From: Lysinibacillus macroides
GTDB taxonomy: Bacteria > Bacillota > Bacilli > Bacillales_A > Planococcaceae
Direction of reading: 5' to 3'
NCBI RefSeq assembly: GCF_001281525.1
Contig: NZ_LGCI01000002.1
Span: 1 to 64,000, forward strand
DNA: 64,000 nucleotides
The notes below the pieces were generated by a model. That model searched no databases and was not told the DNA's origin. It saw only the letters and a list, made by a program, of their open reading frames with translations. Made by a program: the position numbers and the translations under genes. This document shows, piece after piece, positions 18,966 through 27,708 of this stretch. Position 1 is the stretch's first letter; every line of letters starts with the position of its first letter.

Positions 18966-21900
18966 CATCACTGAAAAATCACAACAAGAGGTTGTAGGTA
19001 ACCAAGTAACTGTTAAAGCACAAGTTACTGTAGGTGAAGGACAATCTAAAGCAGGTATTCCTGTGACATTCAACATCGTAAACAACTACGGTGACAACAG
19101 CACAGGTACGTTAAACCAACCAATCGTTGCTGAAGCAAACACAGATGAAAACGGTGTGGCGACTTACACATACACTCGTTATGCACAAACAAGCCAACAA
19201 ATCGCTTCATCTGATGAAGTGCAAGCATATGCAACTGGTAAAGCGTCCGTGCGTTCATTCGCAAAAGTTTACTGGGCGTCGATCAAACCATTAGCAGTGA
19301 CTGCATTAACAGAAGGTAATTCAGTAAACAATGGTGCGAAAAAACAATACAAAGTTAAAGCAGCGTTATACCACACAGAAGGATATACTTCTGCCTTCAC
19401 TGAGAATGGTCAAGTATACCCAGCAGGTAACTATGTAAATATCGCTTTCAAAGAAAACGTTGATGTAACACCTGATAAAGCAGTGAAAACTGTAGATGTT
19501 ATTGATGCAAACGGTAGAAACTTAAGCTACCCAGCTCAATATACAACATCTTTAGGTGATCAAAATGGTACTGTTAAAGTTGTAAAAATCCCAGTTGACA
19601 AAAATGGTGAAGCAATTTTCACATTAACAGGTAAAGATGCTGAAGTAACACCAATCGTATTTGTGGATAATAAAGAAAATCCACAAAATGCAACGGGTAA
19701 CCGTGGTCGCTTCAATGCAACTGAATTATTTGCAGAAGCACCAAAATTAACAATTGGTAAAATCCAAAACTTACAATTAGAATCAATTGGAACTGAATAT
19801 GCAGCTGCTTATATTGGTAGCTTAAATTCAAATGTTTCAACATATACGTATGAAAATGCAGCAGGTGAGAAATTATACCGTGATGCAGCAGGTAACTTAG
19901 CTGTTCTTGCAGCAGGTGGTACACTTCCAGCTAATGCTACTTTCATTAGCCAAAACAGCCCACTACGTGCAGGCGAAATTGTACCAGCAGGATTCACTCA
20001 AAAAAATGTAAATACTACTGTTACAGTTCCAGATTTCAATGCTCATTTCTCAGCTACAAAATCAGTTCACACATACTACAATATTCCTAATGGTGACGCA
20101 GCTTCTAAACAATTAGCTGACGCATTAGTAAATACTGGTGGTCGTGACTATAAAGCTGTATTAAAAGATGAAAATGGTAAACTTGCGCCAACTGGTACAC
20201 AAGTACGTGTATCTGTTGAAATCGGTTCAGGTGTAAAAACAAATAGCGGTCCTGTGTATCTAGTAGATAAAAACTCTAACTCGATTCACCGTCTAACTAC
20301 AAATGCATTTGATGCAGATAAAGTAGTTGTGAACTTAGCAACTGATGCAAAAGGTGAAGTAGCCTTCACATTAATCGGTGGGAAAGATGCATATGCAACA
20401 CCAACTGTATTCACTGAAACAGGCGATAAAGCTGGTTTAGATAAAAATGATTTACAACAAGTTGGCGGTATTGCATACTTCGGTGATGCAATTGTACAAT
20501 CTGCAACATTAACTGTAGATGGTAAAGATGCTCAAACTGTAAGTGTTGGTGATTTAGCAGCATTCTCATACCAAACAGTTGACCAAAACAATAAACACTA
20601 TGACACTTATAACCAAGCAAATCTACGTGTAACATTCCAATTTACATCTACATTCGCTGGTGCAGAGGTATATGCAGCAAGCTCAGTAGTAGATGGTAAA
20701 TTAGTTGCTGGTGCACAACCAATTGGTTATATTAACATGGGTAGCTCAAATACAGCTCCATTCGATATTCCAGCAGTTAATGGTAAAGCAACTGTATATG
20801 TAAAAGCTACACGTGGTACAACAGTAACAGCTACTGCTGGTGCAAATACTCCAGCATTACCACAAGGTTTAACGGCTTCTGCTGTATTTAACTTAAGCAA
20901 CAATGAAGGCGTACAACCAGGTGTACCTGTAACTGGTAAAGTTATCGCAACTGACTTAACAAACAACCGTTTACTATTATTATTAAGTGATGGTGTAACA
21001 GTTCGTGATGTTGATTATAGCGGATCAAATACACAATTCTTTGTTCAAGGTTCTCGTAACTCAGTAACAGAGACTACATTTGTAGATGCTACTAAGAACA
21101 TGGTTGCTGGTGTTAACAACCTATTAGGTAAAGAGGTAACTTTCACATTAGCTAAAGATTCAACTCCAACTAAAGTGGAAAATTCAGGTGTTGATTCTGC
21201 AATTCAATTTAAAGATGGTGCAAAAATCCATTTAACAAATACTAATGCAGTGTATAACTTTGCAACTCCTACAGCACCACGTGGCGTAGTAGGTACAGCA
21301 ACTGAAAAAGTTGATATTTATGTAAATGCTGATAATATTACAGTTAAAAATGCTGATGTAATAGGTACTATTACTGTTGGTGGTCAAGGTTCAAACGCTA
21401 ATGACCAAGATCAAAAAACAGTTCGTACATTTACAGCTGATAATGTAACATTAGATGGTAATGCATATGTTTACACAGCTTCTAAACAAACATTTAACCT
21501 TGTGAATGGATCAAACTTTGCTCGCGTACATTTAGCAAATGCTGAAAAAGTAAACATTGAGAACTCAACAATTGGAGAATTAATTCTTAAAACTACTGGT
21601 GCTGAGATTACTGGTACTAATGGTACTATTAATGCTATCACAACAGCTCCTAATGTTGTCGCACCAATACCGACTGGTACTGTTAACGCGCCAAACCCAA
21701 CATCTGAAACATTGGCTTCAGTAGTAACTACTTCTGCTGACACAGTAACTTTAACTTTTGCAACTGGCTCTAACTTAACAAATAATGATATTTCAGTTAC
21801 TGATGGTACTACTTCAGGTACTGTATCTACTTCAGGTGATACTGCAGTTGTAACATTTGCAGCTCCTGTTGCTGGTAAAACTTTATTTGTAGCAGTTACA

Positions 21901-21981
21901 CAAAATGGTGTTACTAAAGAATACTCAGTAGTTGTAAACTCAACTGTAGGTTCTACAGGTACAGTAACTCGTAAATACTAA
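18730..21981 (+). pseudogene. Silent S-layer gene cassette: no promoter, signal peptide or SLH anchor
   Basis: Similarity to the intact S-layer gene (minus strand 27709-31647) begins abruptly at 18730, matching codon ~217 of that gene, just after its SLH domains. It runs through the Ig-like region (VTVGEGQSKAGIPVTFNIVN), the central domains and the same C-terminal TRKY. The long open frame begins at 18829, but no ribosome site or signal peptide precedes it. Relative to the intact gene, 8 bases are missing near 18841 between AACAA direct repeats. The S-layer frame entering from 18729 therefore hits TGA at 18867. Beyond that, about 1040 codons are open, suggesting the cassette is kept by selection or recent exchange. 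A cryptic S-layer gene is known in Bacillus sphaericus 2362; this resembles it. Confidence 0.88.
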
Positions 21982-21990
21982 TTCTCAAAT
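21967..21990 (+). repeat. 3' conserved box of the silent cassette (inverted copy at 27700-27723)
   Basis: Twenty-four bases covering the last codons (TRKY), the stop and nine bases beyond it are identical to the end of the intact S-layer gene on the minus strand. Sequences differ immediately outside the box on the downstream side. Confidence 0.8.
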
Positions 21991-22024
21991 ATTGAATTTG
22001 ATTATAGTATCTTATAATTACACA

Positions 22025-22063
22025 AAAAGACTCTATAGAGATTTCTCTATAGGGTCTTTTTTG
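22025..22063 (+). terminator. Terminator of the silent S-layer cassette
   Basis: AGACTCTATAGAG and CTCTATAGGGTCT arms with a 6-base loop and a T6 run. It is retained although the gene has no promoter. The IS66 element is inserted right at the end of its T-run. Confidence 0.85.
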
Positions 22064-22150
22064 TAGGGTAAGCGCCAAATACTACACACCTTCTAATAAT
22101 TGCCGAGTTTTGTGATAATCACATTAACATCAATTGTTAGGAGGTTTTTT

Positions 22151-22474
22151 ATGTCACCAGAGGAACGAAAACAGATGTGGCAAGAACGCATCGATGCCTG
22201 TAGATCCAGTGGAGTGCCAAGTGTAAAAGCTTGGTGTAAACAAAATCAAGTAGGTGTCCAAAGTATGTATAGCTGGATGAAACGATTGGATACTGAACCG
22301 ACTCACGTCGCTTATCCTCTTACACAATGGGTTGCCATCGATTCATCCAATTCGATTGAAGAAACATCTACTTTAACAGTTAAGGTAGGAGATGTTTCAA
22401 TTGAAATTAAAGAAGGCTTCAATCATGCACTTTTTAATGAAGTGCTTCAGGTTCTTCAGTCACATGTTAAGTAA
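22151..22474 (+). CDS. tnpA: IS66 TnpA, helix-turn-helix accessory protein
   Basis: A 107-residue protein. The N-terminal helix-turn-helix CRSSGVPSVKAWCKQNQVGVQSMYSWMKRL is the InsA-like DNA-binding module of IS66 elements. The start at 22151 has AGGAGGTTTTTT in front. It is required with TnpB and TnpC for IS66 transposition. Its end overlaps tnpB by 11 bases, suggesting translational coupling. Confidence 0.88.
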   Translation: MSPEERKQMWQERIDACRSSGVPSVKAWCKQNQVGVQSMYSWMKRLDTEPTHVAYPLTQWVAIDSSNSIEETSTLTVKVGDVSIEIKEGFNHALFNEVLQVLQSHVK

Positions 22475-22820
22475 AACACCCATTGAACGAGTCTATTTAG
22501 CGACGGGTTCAACAGATTTGCGAAAGTCGATCGATGGATTGGCAGCGATTGTTCAAATGAGTTTTCAACTGGATCCTTTCTCTTCCAATCTATTTGTCTT
22601 CTGTAATCGCAAACGTGATAAGTTGAAGATTCTCCATTGGGATCATAATGGTTTTTGGTTGTATTATCGTCGTCTTGAAGAAGGCGTTTTTGAATGGCCA
22701 GATGAACAAACAGCTACGCATCTAGCGATTAGTCCTCGCCAATTGAATTGGTTACTTGATGGGATTAGCTATGAACAAAAACAAGCCCATCCAAAAATGG
22801 ATGCAAAAGTTATCATTTAG
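22464..22820 (+). CDS. tnpB: IS66 TnpB (IS66 Orf2-like protein)
   Basis: A 118-residue protein with the IS66 Orf2 signature [61 protein letters not shown] and the final LNWLLDGI. The start [11 protein letters not shown] at 22464 lies inside the end of tnpA; a longer in-frame reading from 22392 covers tnpA sequence and is not needed. Function in transposition is essential in related elements but mechanistically unclear. Confidence 0.9.
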   Translation: MLSKTPIERVYLATGSTDLRKSIDGLAAIVQMSFQLDPFSSNLFVFCNRKRDKLKILHWDHNGFWLYYRRLEEGVFEWPDEQTATHLAISPRQLNWLLDGISYEQKQAHPKMDAKVII

Positions 22821-22867
22821 AGAGAATTGACCATCTATGTCACCTCTCTTTATGGTATTCTATTTTC

Positions 22868-24463
22868 ATGGAAAAAAATACGCATGAACTACAAGATACA
22901 ATTGAAGAACTCGCAGCAAAAAATGCGGATTTAGAAAAACAAAAAGAAGTCCTAGAGGCAAAAGTAAAATGGTTGGAAGAACAATTCCGACTAAGCCAAC
23001 AAAAGAGATTCGGGACATCTAGTGAAAAAACAAATCCGGATCAAATCGAACTATCTCTTTTTAATGAAGCTGAAATCACAGCGGATGTAAAAGTGGAAGA
23101 ACCTACGCTTGAAACGATTACGTATAATCGAAAGAAGTATGTAGGACAACGAGATGCGAAACTTGAAAACTTGCCTACGGAAACGATTCATTATCGTTTA
23201 TCCGAAGAAGAGCAGGTCTGTTTGTGTTGCGGTGAAACTGTGCATGAAATGAGTACGGAAACGCGACGAGAATTAAGGATTATCCCTGCTCAAGTGAAAG
23301 TCGTGGAGCATATTCAACATATTTACAGCTGTCGTAAATGTGAACGTGAAGGAATCGAAACACCGATTGTCACAGCTAAAATGCCTGCGGCAGTTTTTCC
23401 AAAAAGTCTCGCTTCGCCTTCTTCAATGGCATATATCATGAATCAAAAATACGTAGAAGGAATGCCATTGTACCGAATTGAAAAACAATTTGAACGACTT
23501 GGTGTCTTTCTATCACGCCAAACGATTGCCAACTGGGTAATATATGGTTCAATGAAGTGGCTCTCACCGCTTTACAATCGCTTGCATGAGCTTCTACTTC
23601 AACTTGACCGTCTGCACGCAGACGAAACAACAGTTCAAGTTTTAGCAGAACCCGGAAAGGCTGCAAATTCCAAATCCTATATGTGGTTATACCGATCTGG
23701 CCGTGACATAACACCGATTGTTTTATACGATTACCAGACTTCGCGCCACAGTAAGCACCCAAAGGCATTTCTTAAGGGGTTTTCGGGATACCTTCATGTC
23801 GATGGTTATGCAGGATACCACGATTTGAAGAATGTGGAGTTAGTTGGATGTCTAGCTCACGCACGAAGAAAGTTCGATGAAACGCTCAAATCGTTGCCTG
23901 CCAATGTAGATAAATCTACAACTCTAGCGGCTGAAGGACTCCAATACTGTAATCAATTATTTAAAATTGAGAAACAGATAGATGAGGAAATCAAAAATTG
24001 TAGCCCAGAACAACGGAAAGAAGAACGTCAAAAACGCAGTCAACCCGTGTTGGATGCTTTTTTAGCATGGCTAAAATCAAAACGCCCTCAAGTTCCACCA
24101 AAAAGCAAACTAGGTGAAGCAATTAACTATAGTTTAAACCAATGGCCTAAACTTATTACCTTTATGAAAGATGGGCGTCTTGAAATTGATAATAATAGAG
24201 CGGAGCGTTCTATTAAACCATTCGTTATGGGGAGAAAATCGTGGCTGTTTTCCCAATCTATGAGAGGTGCAACTGCCAGTGCCATTATCTATAGCATTGT
24301 AGAAACTGCCAAAGAGAACCGGTTAAATCCCATGAGCTACTTAAACTATCTTTTTGAACAATTACCACAAATAGATCTAGATGATCAGGAAGCACTTGAT
24401 CAGTTCCTTCCGTGGTCAAAAACCATTCCAAAGGAATGCCGTATTCCTGATAAAGTTAAGTAA
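22868..24463 (+). CDS. tnpC: IS66 TnpC transposase
   Basis: A 531-residue DDE transposase. The N-terminal leucine-zipper coiled coil is at about 5-45, followed by the [15 protein letters not shown] motif and a zinc finger CLCCGE...YSCRKCE (about 118-160). The catalytic core has [23 protein letters not shown] and the final [15 protein letters not shown]. No frame breaks are seen, so the element could be active. It ends 53 bases before the right terminal repeat; a GCCCACCT/AGGTGGGC hairpin at the right end (24478-24500) may stop transcription. Confidence 0.95.
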   Translation: MEKNTHELQDTIEELAAKNADLEKQKEVLEAKVKWLEEQFRLSQQKRFGTSSEKTNPDQIELSLFNEAEITADVKVEEPTLETITYNRKKYVGQRDAKLENLPTETIHYRLSEEEQVCLCCGETVHEMSTETRRELRIIPAQVKVVEHIQHIYSCRKCEREGIETPIVTAKMPAAVFPKSLASPSSMAYIMNQKYVEGMPLYRIEKQFERLGVFLSRQTIANWVIYGSMKWLSPLYNRLHELLLQLDRLHADETTVQVLAEPGKAANSKSYMWLYRSGRDITPIVLYDYQTSRHSKHPKAFLKGFSGYLHVDGYAGYHDLKNVELVGCLAHARRKFDETLKSLPANVDKSTTLAAEGLQYCNQLFKIEKQIDEEIKNCSPEQRKEERQKRSQPVLDAFLAWLKSKRPQVPPKSKLGEAINYSLNQWPKLITFMKDGRLEIDNNRAERSIKPFVMGRKSWLFSQSMRGATASAIIYSIVETAKENRLNPMSYLNYLFEQLPQIDLDDQEALDQFLPWSKTIPKECRIPDKVK

Positions 24464-24524
24464 AGAATACACCAATGCCCACCTGAAAAACTAGGTGGGC
24501 ATTATTTTACGCTTACTTTGTAGG

Positions 24525-24653
24525 GAAATAGGTATAAAATAAAAATAGTACATCTTCACGGTATACACGACGAATAGCCATGTTTCCTGTAATTTTTTTC
24601 AGAGAGAGATGGCTATTTTACATAAGTAGCTTGGATCATTTTCGATCAAGATA
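24525..24653. other. Short spacer between IS66 and IS21, no gene found
   Basis: The only structure is an inverted repeat AATAGCCAT (24573-24581) / ATGGCTATT (24609-24617) with a 27-base loop. No open frame of note and no recognisable insertion-sequence end. Confidence 0.4.
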
Positions 24654-24792
24654 TGTACAGCCTGGTTATGGCAAACTAATAATGTACCTTTCGGTCACTA
24701 ATTTATGTATGAAAAAACTACTTGCCAACATTAACCAATAAAGTTACACTCCTCGTTAGACCAATAACGTTTGACAGGAGGTAACATAGGAG

Positions 24793-26291
24793 ATGTTACA
24801 AGTGGTAGAAATTAATTATATCAGACATGAAGTGAATCAAAAAGGGCGTTCTTACAAGGACGTTGCCAAAAGTGTGAAGCACGATTGGCGTACAGTGAAA
24901 AAGTATGCGAACCAAGAGGAATTTCCTCAAACATTAAAACAAAAGCGTAAATCACCAGTGATGGATAAGGTGAAGCCTATTATTGATCAATGGTTAGAAG
25001 AAGATTTGAAGTTCAAGAAGAAGTTCCAACGAACTGCCAAACGAATGTTTACGCAACTAATGGAAGAACACAACTTCGAAGGCTCAGAGCGCTCAGTACG
25101 CCGATATGTAAGTAAGCGTAAGGCGGAGTTGAAGAAGGAGGCAGAAGGAGCGGCATTACCGCTTGAAACTGTACCTGGCACTGCACAAGTAGATTTTGGT
25201 AAAGCCCCTTTCCATTACGGGGGAACGGTCATTGAATTACCTTTCTTAGTGATGTCATTTCCGTTCTCTACTACATTTTATTATCAGGTGTTTCCATCAG
25301 AAAATACGGAGTGTTTTTTAGAAGGGCTTCAACGAATTTTCATGCGATTAGGGAATGTCCCGAAGACGATTCGTTTCGATAACTTATCACCAGCTGTGGT
25401 GAAAATTCATAACAATGGTGAGCGCGATTTAACGGACAGTTTTGAACGGTTTGTCTTACATTATGGTTTTGAAGCTGAATTTTGTAATCCAGGCAGCGGC
25501 AATGAAAAGGGACATGTCGAGAACATGGTGAAATATATTCGCAATAACTTCTTATTGCCAGCCCCTTATTTCACGGACCTAGATGACTTTAATGAACAAC
25601 AATGGCTTCTGGCCGAAAAGGATCAGCTACGTGTGCATTATGAAAAAGAAATTGAACAACGTGTCTTACATCAACAAACAGTGGAAAAACATCTTGTTTT
25701 ACCTGAGAAGCCCTTCCATTGTGGCCGTATTCAACAGTGAAAGCAGATAAATCGGGACTTATTCATTTTGAAACGAAGCTGTACTCCACCTCTCCTCGTT
25801 TCGCACAAAAGAAGGTACTCATTGAAGTTCTTTATAATGAGGTTCGAATTTTAGATGAAGCCTATCAATGTATTGTCCGCCATCCAAGGCTTTACGGTAA
25901 TCAGACCAAATCAATGATTTGGCAACCTTATTTAAAATTAGTAGCTAAAAGACCGAGAGCCATTAAATATTCGGGTGTTTATGATCAGTTACCAGATGAA
26001 TGGCAGCAGTATTTGAAAATGTGTAAAGAAGCGGAGCAAAAAACAGCCTTTTCACTTTTAGCGGAATTAATGACCCATGCCTCTTTTGATGAATTAACTG
26101 AAGCTCTACGTATGGCAAGTGCGATGGGACATCCATCAGTAGAGCAAATTAAACAGGCTTTCCGAGCAAGGAAGTTTAATCAGTAGCCTTATAAATCGAT
26201 TGAGACGAAACCGGCGATCCCTACTTTGCCAGAGGTGACCAGAGGAACAGAGCGATACGATGTATTCTTTGATTCGGAGGTGTCTTCATGA
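24793..26291 (+). pseudogene. istA: IS21 transposase istA with a frameshift and an in-frame stop
   Basis: It begins MLQVVEINYIRHE after AGGAGGTAACATAGGAG. Present are the helix-turn-helix YKDVAKSVKHDWRTVKKYA and the DDE core (PGTAQVDFGKAPF, IRFDNLSPAVVKI, CNPGSGNEKGHVENMVKYIR). The frame ends at 25740, and IstA similarity continues one frame back from about 25719 (VKADKSGLIHFETKLYSTSP), so one base has been lost. That frame meets TAG at 26184-26186, yet sense continues in frame (PYKSIETKPAIPTLPEV) to TGA at 26289-26291, which overlaps the istB ATG as in intact IS21 elements. Two separate lesions argue against programmed frameshifting and for decay. Confidence 0.85.
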
Positions 26292-27004
26292 GCGAATTAT
26301 TAGTAGAGTGCGCCAAGCGTTTGAAATTGAGCCAATTGCGGTCACATATTGAGGAACTAACAGCGGAAGAAGTTCAGTTTTTAGAAAAGCTTTTTACACG
26401 AGAAATTGAGCAACGTGAACAGTCAAAATTAAATCTCTTATTAAAACAAGCGCAGTTGCCGCAAAGTGGCCAAGAGCCGTATGAATGGCAACATGTCCAA
26501 TTACCAAAAACGATTTCGAAGGAGGAGCTCCTTGATGGGGCTTTTCTGGAAAAGCGTGAAAATCTTATTTTGTATGGTGGTGTGGGGACAGGTAAAACGT
26601 ATTTAAGTAAATGTATTGCGTTAAATGCCATAACTAGATACGGCCATAAAGTTCGGTTTTATACGGTCGCTGGACTAGTCAATCAATTGATTGATGCGAA
26701 TCAAAAAGGCCAGCTGAATCGATTAATGAATCAAGTAGATAAGCTGGACCTCTTGATATTAGACGAATTAGGCTATATTCCATTAGGTAAGGAAGGCGCT
26801 GAATTACTCTTCCAAGTGATTTCAATGTGTTATGAGAAGCGCAGCATCATTATCACAACCAATCTGCAATTTGGGCAATGGAATCATGTATTCGGCAATC
26901 AAGTGTTAACAGAGGCAGTTATCGATCGGTTAATCCATCATTCACACCTAACGATTTTTACAGGCGAGAGCTATCGATACCGTCATTCAAGTATTAGAAG
27001 TTAG
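26288..27004 (+). CDS. istB: IS21 helper ATPase IstB
   Basis: A 238-residue AAA+ helper ATPase related to DnaC, which activates IstA and guides target choice. It has Walker A LYGGVGTGKTYLSK (about 98-111), Walker B LDLLILDELGYIPL, sensor IIITTNLQFGQW, and the C-terminal AVIDRLIHHSHLTIFTGESYRYRHS. The frame is intact. The start overlaps the original istA stop by 4 bases. Because istA is broken, IstB is likely a passenger now. Confidence 0.92.
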   Translation: MSELLVECAKRLKLSQLRSHIEELTAEEVQFLEKLFTREIEQREQSKLNLLLKQAQLPQSGQEPYEWQHVQLPKTISKEELLDGAFLEKRENLILYGGVGTGKTYLSKCIALNAITRYGHKVRFYTVAGLVNQLIDANQKGQLNRLMNQVDKLDLLILDELGYIPLGKEGAELLFQVISMCYEKRSIIITTNLQFGQWNHVFGNQVLTEAVIDRLIHHSHLTIFTGESYRYRHSSIRS

Positions 27005-27098
27005 TAAAAATAGTGTTGGCAAGTGGCTACAAAATTAATGTCCATTTTATACATTTTTTAGTTGCCAAATCCACTTTACGATACATTTTTGCGACTCA

Positions 27099-27347
27099 TT
27101 CGGACGACAAGCATTGAATTATCTCAAACAACAGTTAATTGGTCTTGATGATTTTGCCTTTTGAAAAGGACATGATTACGGTATGCTCATTTGTGATTTA
27201 GAGATACATCAACCACTCGCCATCTTACCAGGAAGAACAAGTGAATTAGTTGAAGCTTAGCTTCAATCCCAACTACATGTTCAAACCGTTAGCCGAGATG
27301 GTTCAAGTAGCTACCGTGAAGCTATAACAGAAAAGAATTCAGCCATA
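27099..27347 (+). pseudogene. ISL3-family transposase remnant
   Basis: Reading codons from 27099 gives FGRQALNYLKQQL, then IGLDDFAF-stop-KGHDYG, then LICDLEIHQPLAILPGRTS and VQTVSRDGSSSYREAI, the conserved core of ISL3 transposases. Two in-frame stops (TGA at 27159, TAG at 27258) and missing ends show it is dead. The left edge lies against the IS21 right end and the right edge runs into a long palindrome. Confidence 0.8.
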
Positions 27348-27397
27348 TTTCAAATAATCAACAGCATTTACTCAACAATGCTGTTGATTATTTGAAA
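27348..27397. repeat. Perfect 21-bp inverted repeat with 8-base loop
   Basis: Arms 27348-27368 (beginning TTTCAAATAATCAACAGC) and 27377-27397 are exact reverse complements around TACTCAAC. There is no T-run after the left-to-right reading, so it is not a standard plus-strand terminator. It could be the junction of two head-to-head mobile-element remnants. Confidence 0.85.
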
Positions 27398-27487
27398 AGC
27401 TCCTCTTCAAAATCTGTGACATCTACCAGAGGCATTTCATTTGGTTCAGTGTGTATTTGAATACCCATTGCACTAGACGAAATAAGA
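27388..27487 (-). pseudogene. Possible C-terminal gene fragment
   Basis: On the minus strand, codons read EYLISSSAMGIQIHTEPNEMPLVDVTDFEEELFK-stop, an acidic, protein-like tail. No matching start or upstream part is found; upstream frames are closed. I do not recognise the family. It may be debris of a gene disrupted by the insertion sequences. The rest of 27398-27627 shows nothing else. Confidence 0.25.
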
Positions 27488-27628
27488 TATTCACACTCTC
27501 CCTATCAAGAAAAGGATCCTCTTCTGAACCAAGATAAAAACTATGTATACTTTGAATTCACATTTACGCTTGATCTTCCTTAAATTCCACTCACTTCATT
27601 AGATTACGGACAACCCAATAACCAAACA

Positions 27629-27678
27629 AAAAAGACTGTGACAAACCTAGATAAACTAGATTTGTCAACAGTCTTTAT
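27629..27678 (-). terminator. Terminator of the expressed S-layer gene
   Basis: Long hairpin: CTAGATTTGTCAACAGTCTTT (27656-27676) pairs with AAAGACTGTGACAAACCTAG (27631-27650) with one bulge and one mismatch, followed on the minus strand by a T-run. It lies 30 bases after the stop codon, as expected for a very strongly expressed gene. Confidence 0.85.
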
Positions 27679-27708
27679 ATTATATAACTTGTTCTATTAA
27701 TTTGAGAA

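Larger units (their letters stand above)
22068..24516 (+). mobile_element. Complete IS66-family insertion sequence
   Basis: Ends begin GTAAGCGCCAAATACT (left) and, read inward on the other strand, GTAAGCGTAAAATAAT (right), 13 of 16 identical. They are flanked by an exact 8-bp duplication TTTGTAGG at 22060-22067 and 24517-24524, the size expected for IS66. Three open genes tnpA, tnpB and tnpC are intact. Length 2449 bases. The element sits at the 3' end of the silent S-layer cassette's terminator and looks recent. Confidence 0.93.
24654..27085 (+). mobile_element. IS21-family element, decayed
   Basis: An istA-istB pair flanked by IS21-style ends. The left end starts TGTACAGCCTGGTTATGGCA; the right end read inward starts TGTATCGTAAAGTGGATTTG. 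Both ends carry several degenerate repeats of TGTA and of CTTGCCAAC(A), typical of the multiple transposase sites in this family. A clear target duplication is not visible. istA has two lesions, so the element is probably immobile by itself. The exact ends are estimates. Confidence 0.75.

Noticed and set aside
24573-24617. AATAGCCAT inverted repeat as a terminator or insertion-sequence end
   Set aside because: Loop of 27 bases, no T-run directly after the stem and no matching partner elsewhere in the window.
25700-25745. Programmed -1 frameshift making full-length IstA
   Set aside because: No slippery heptamer is present at the overlap, IS21 istA is normally a single frame, and a second lesion (TAG at 26184) follows.
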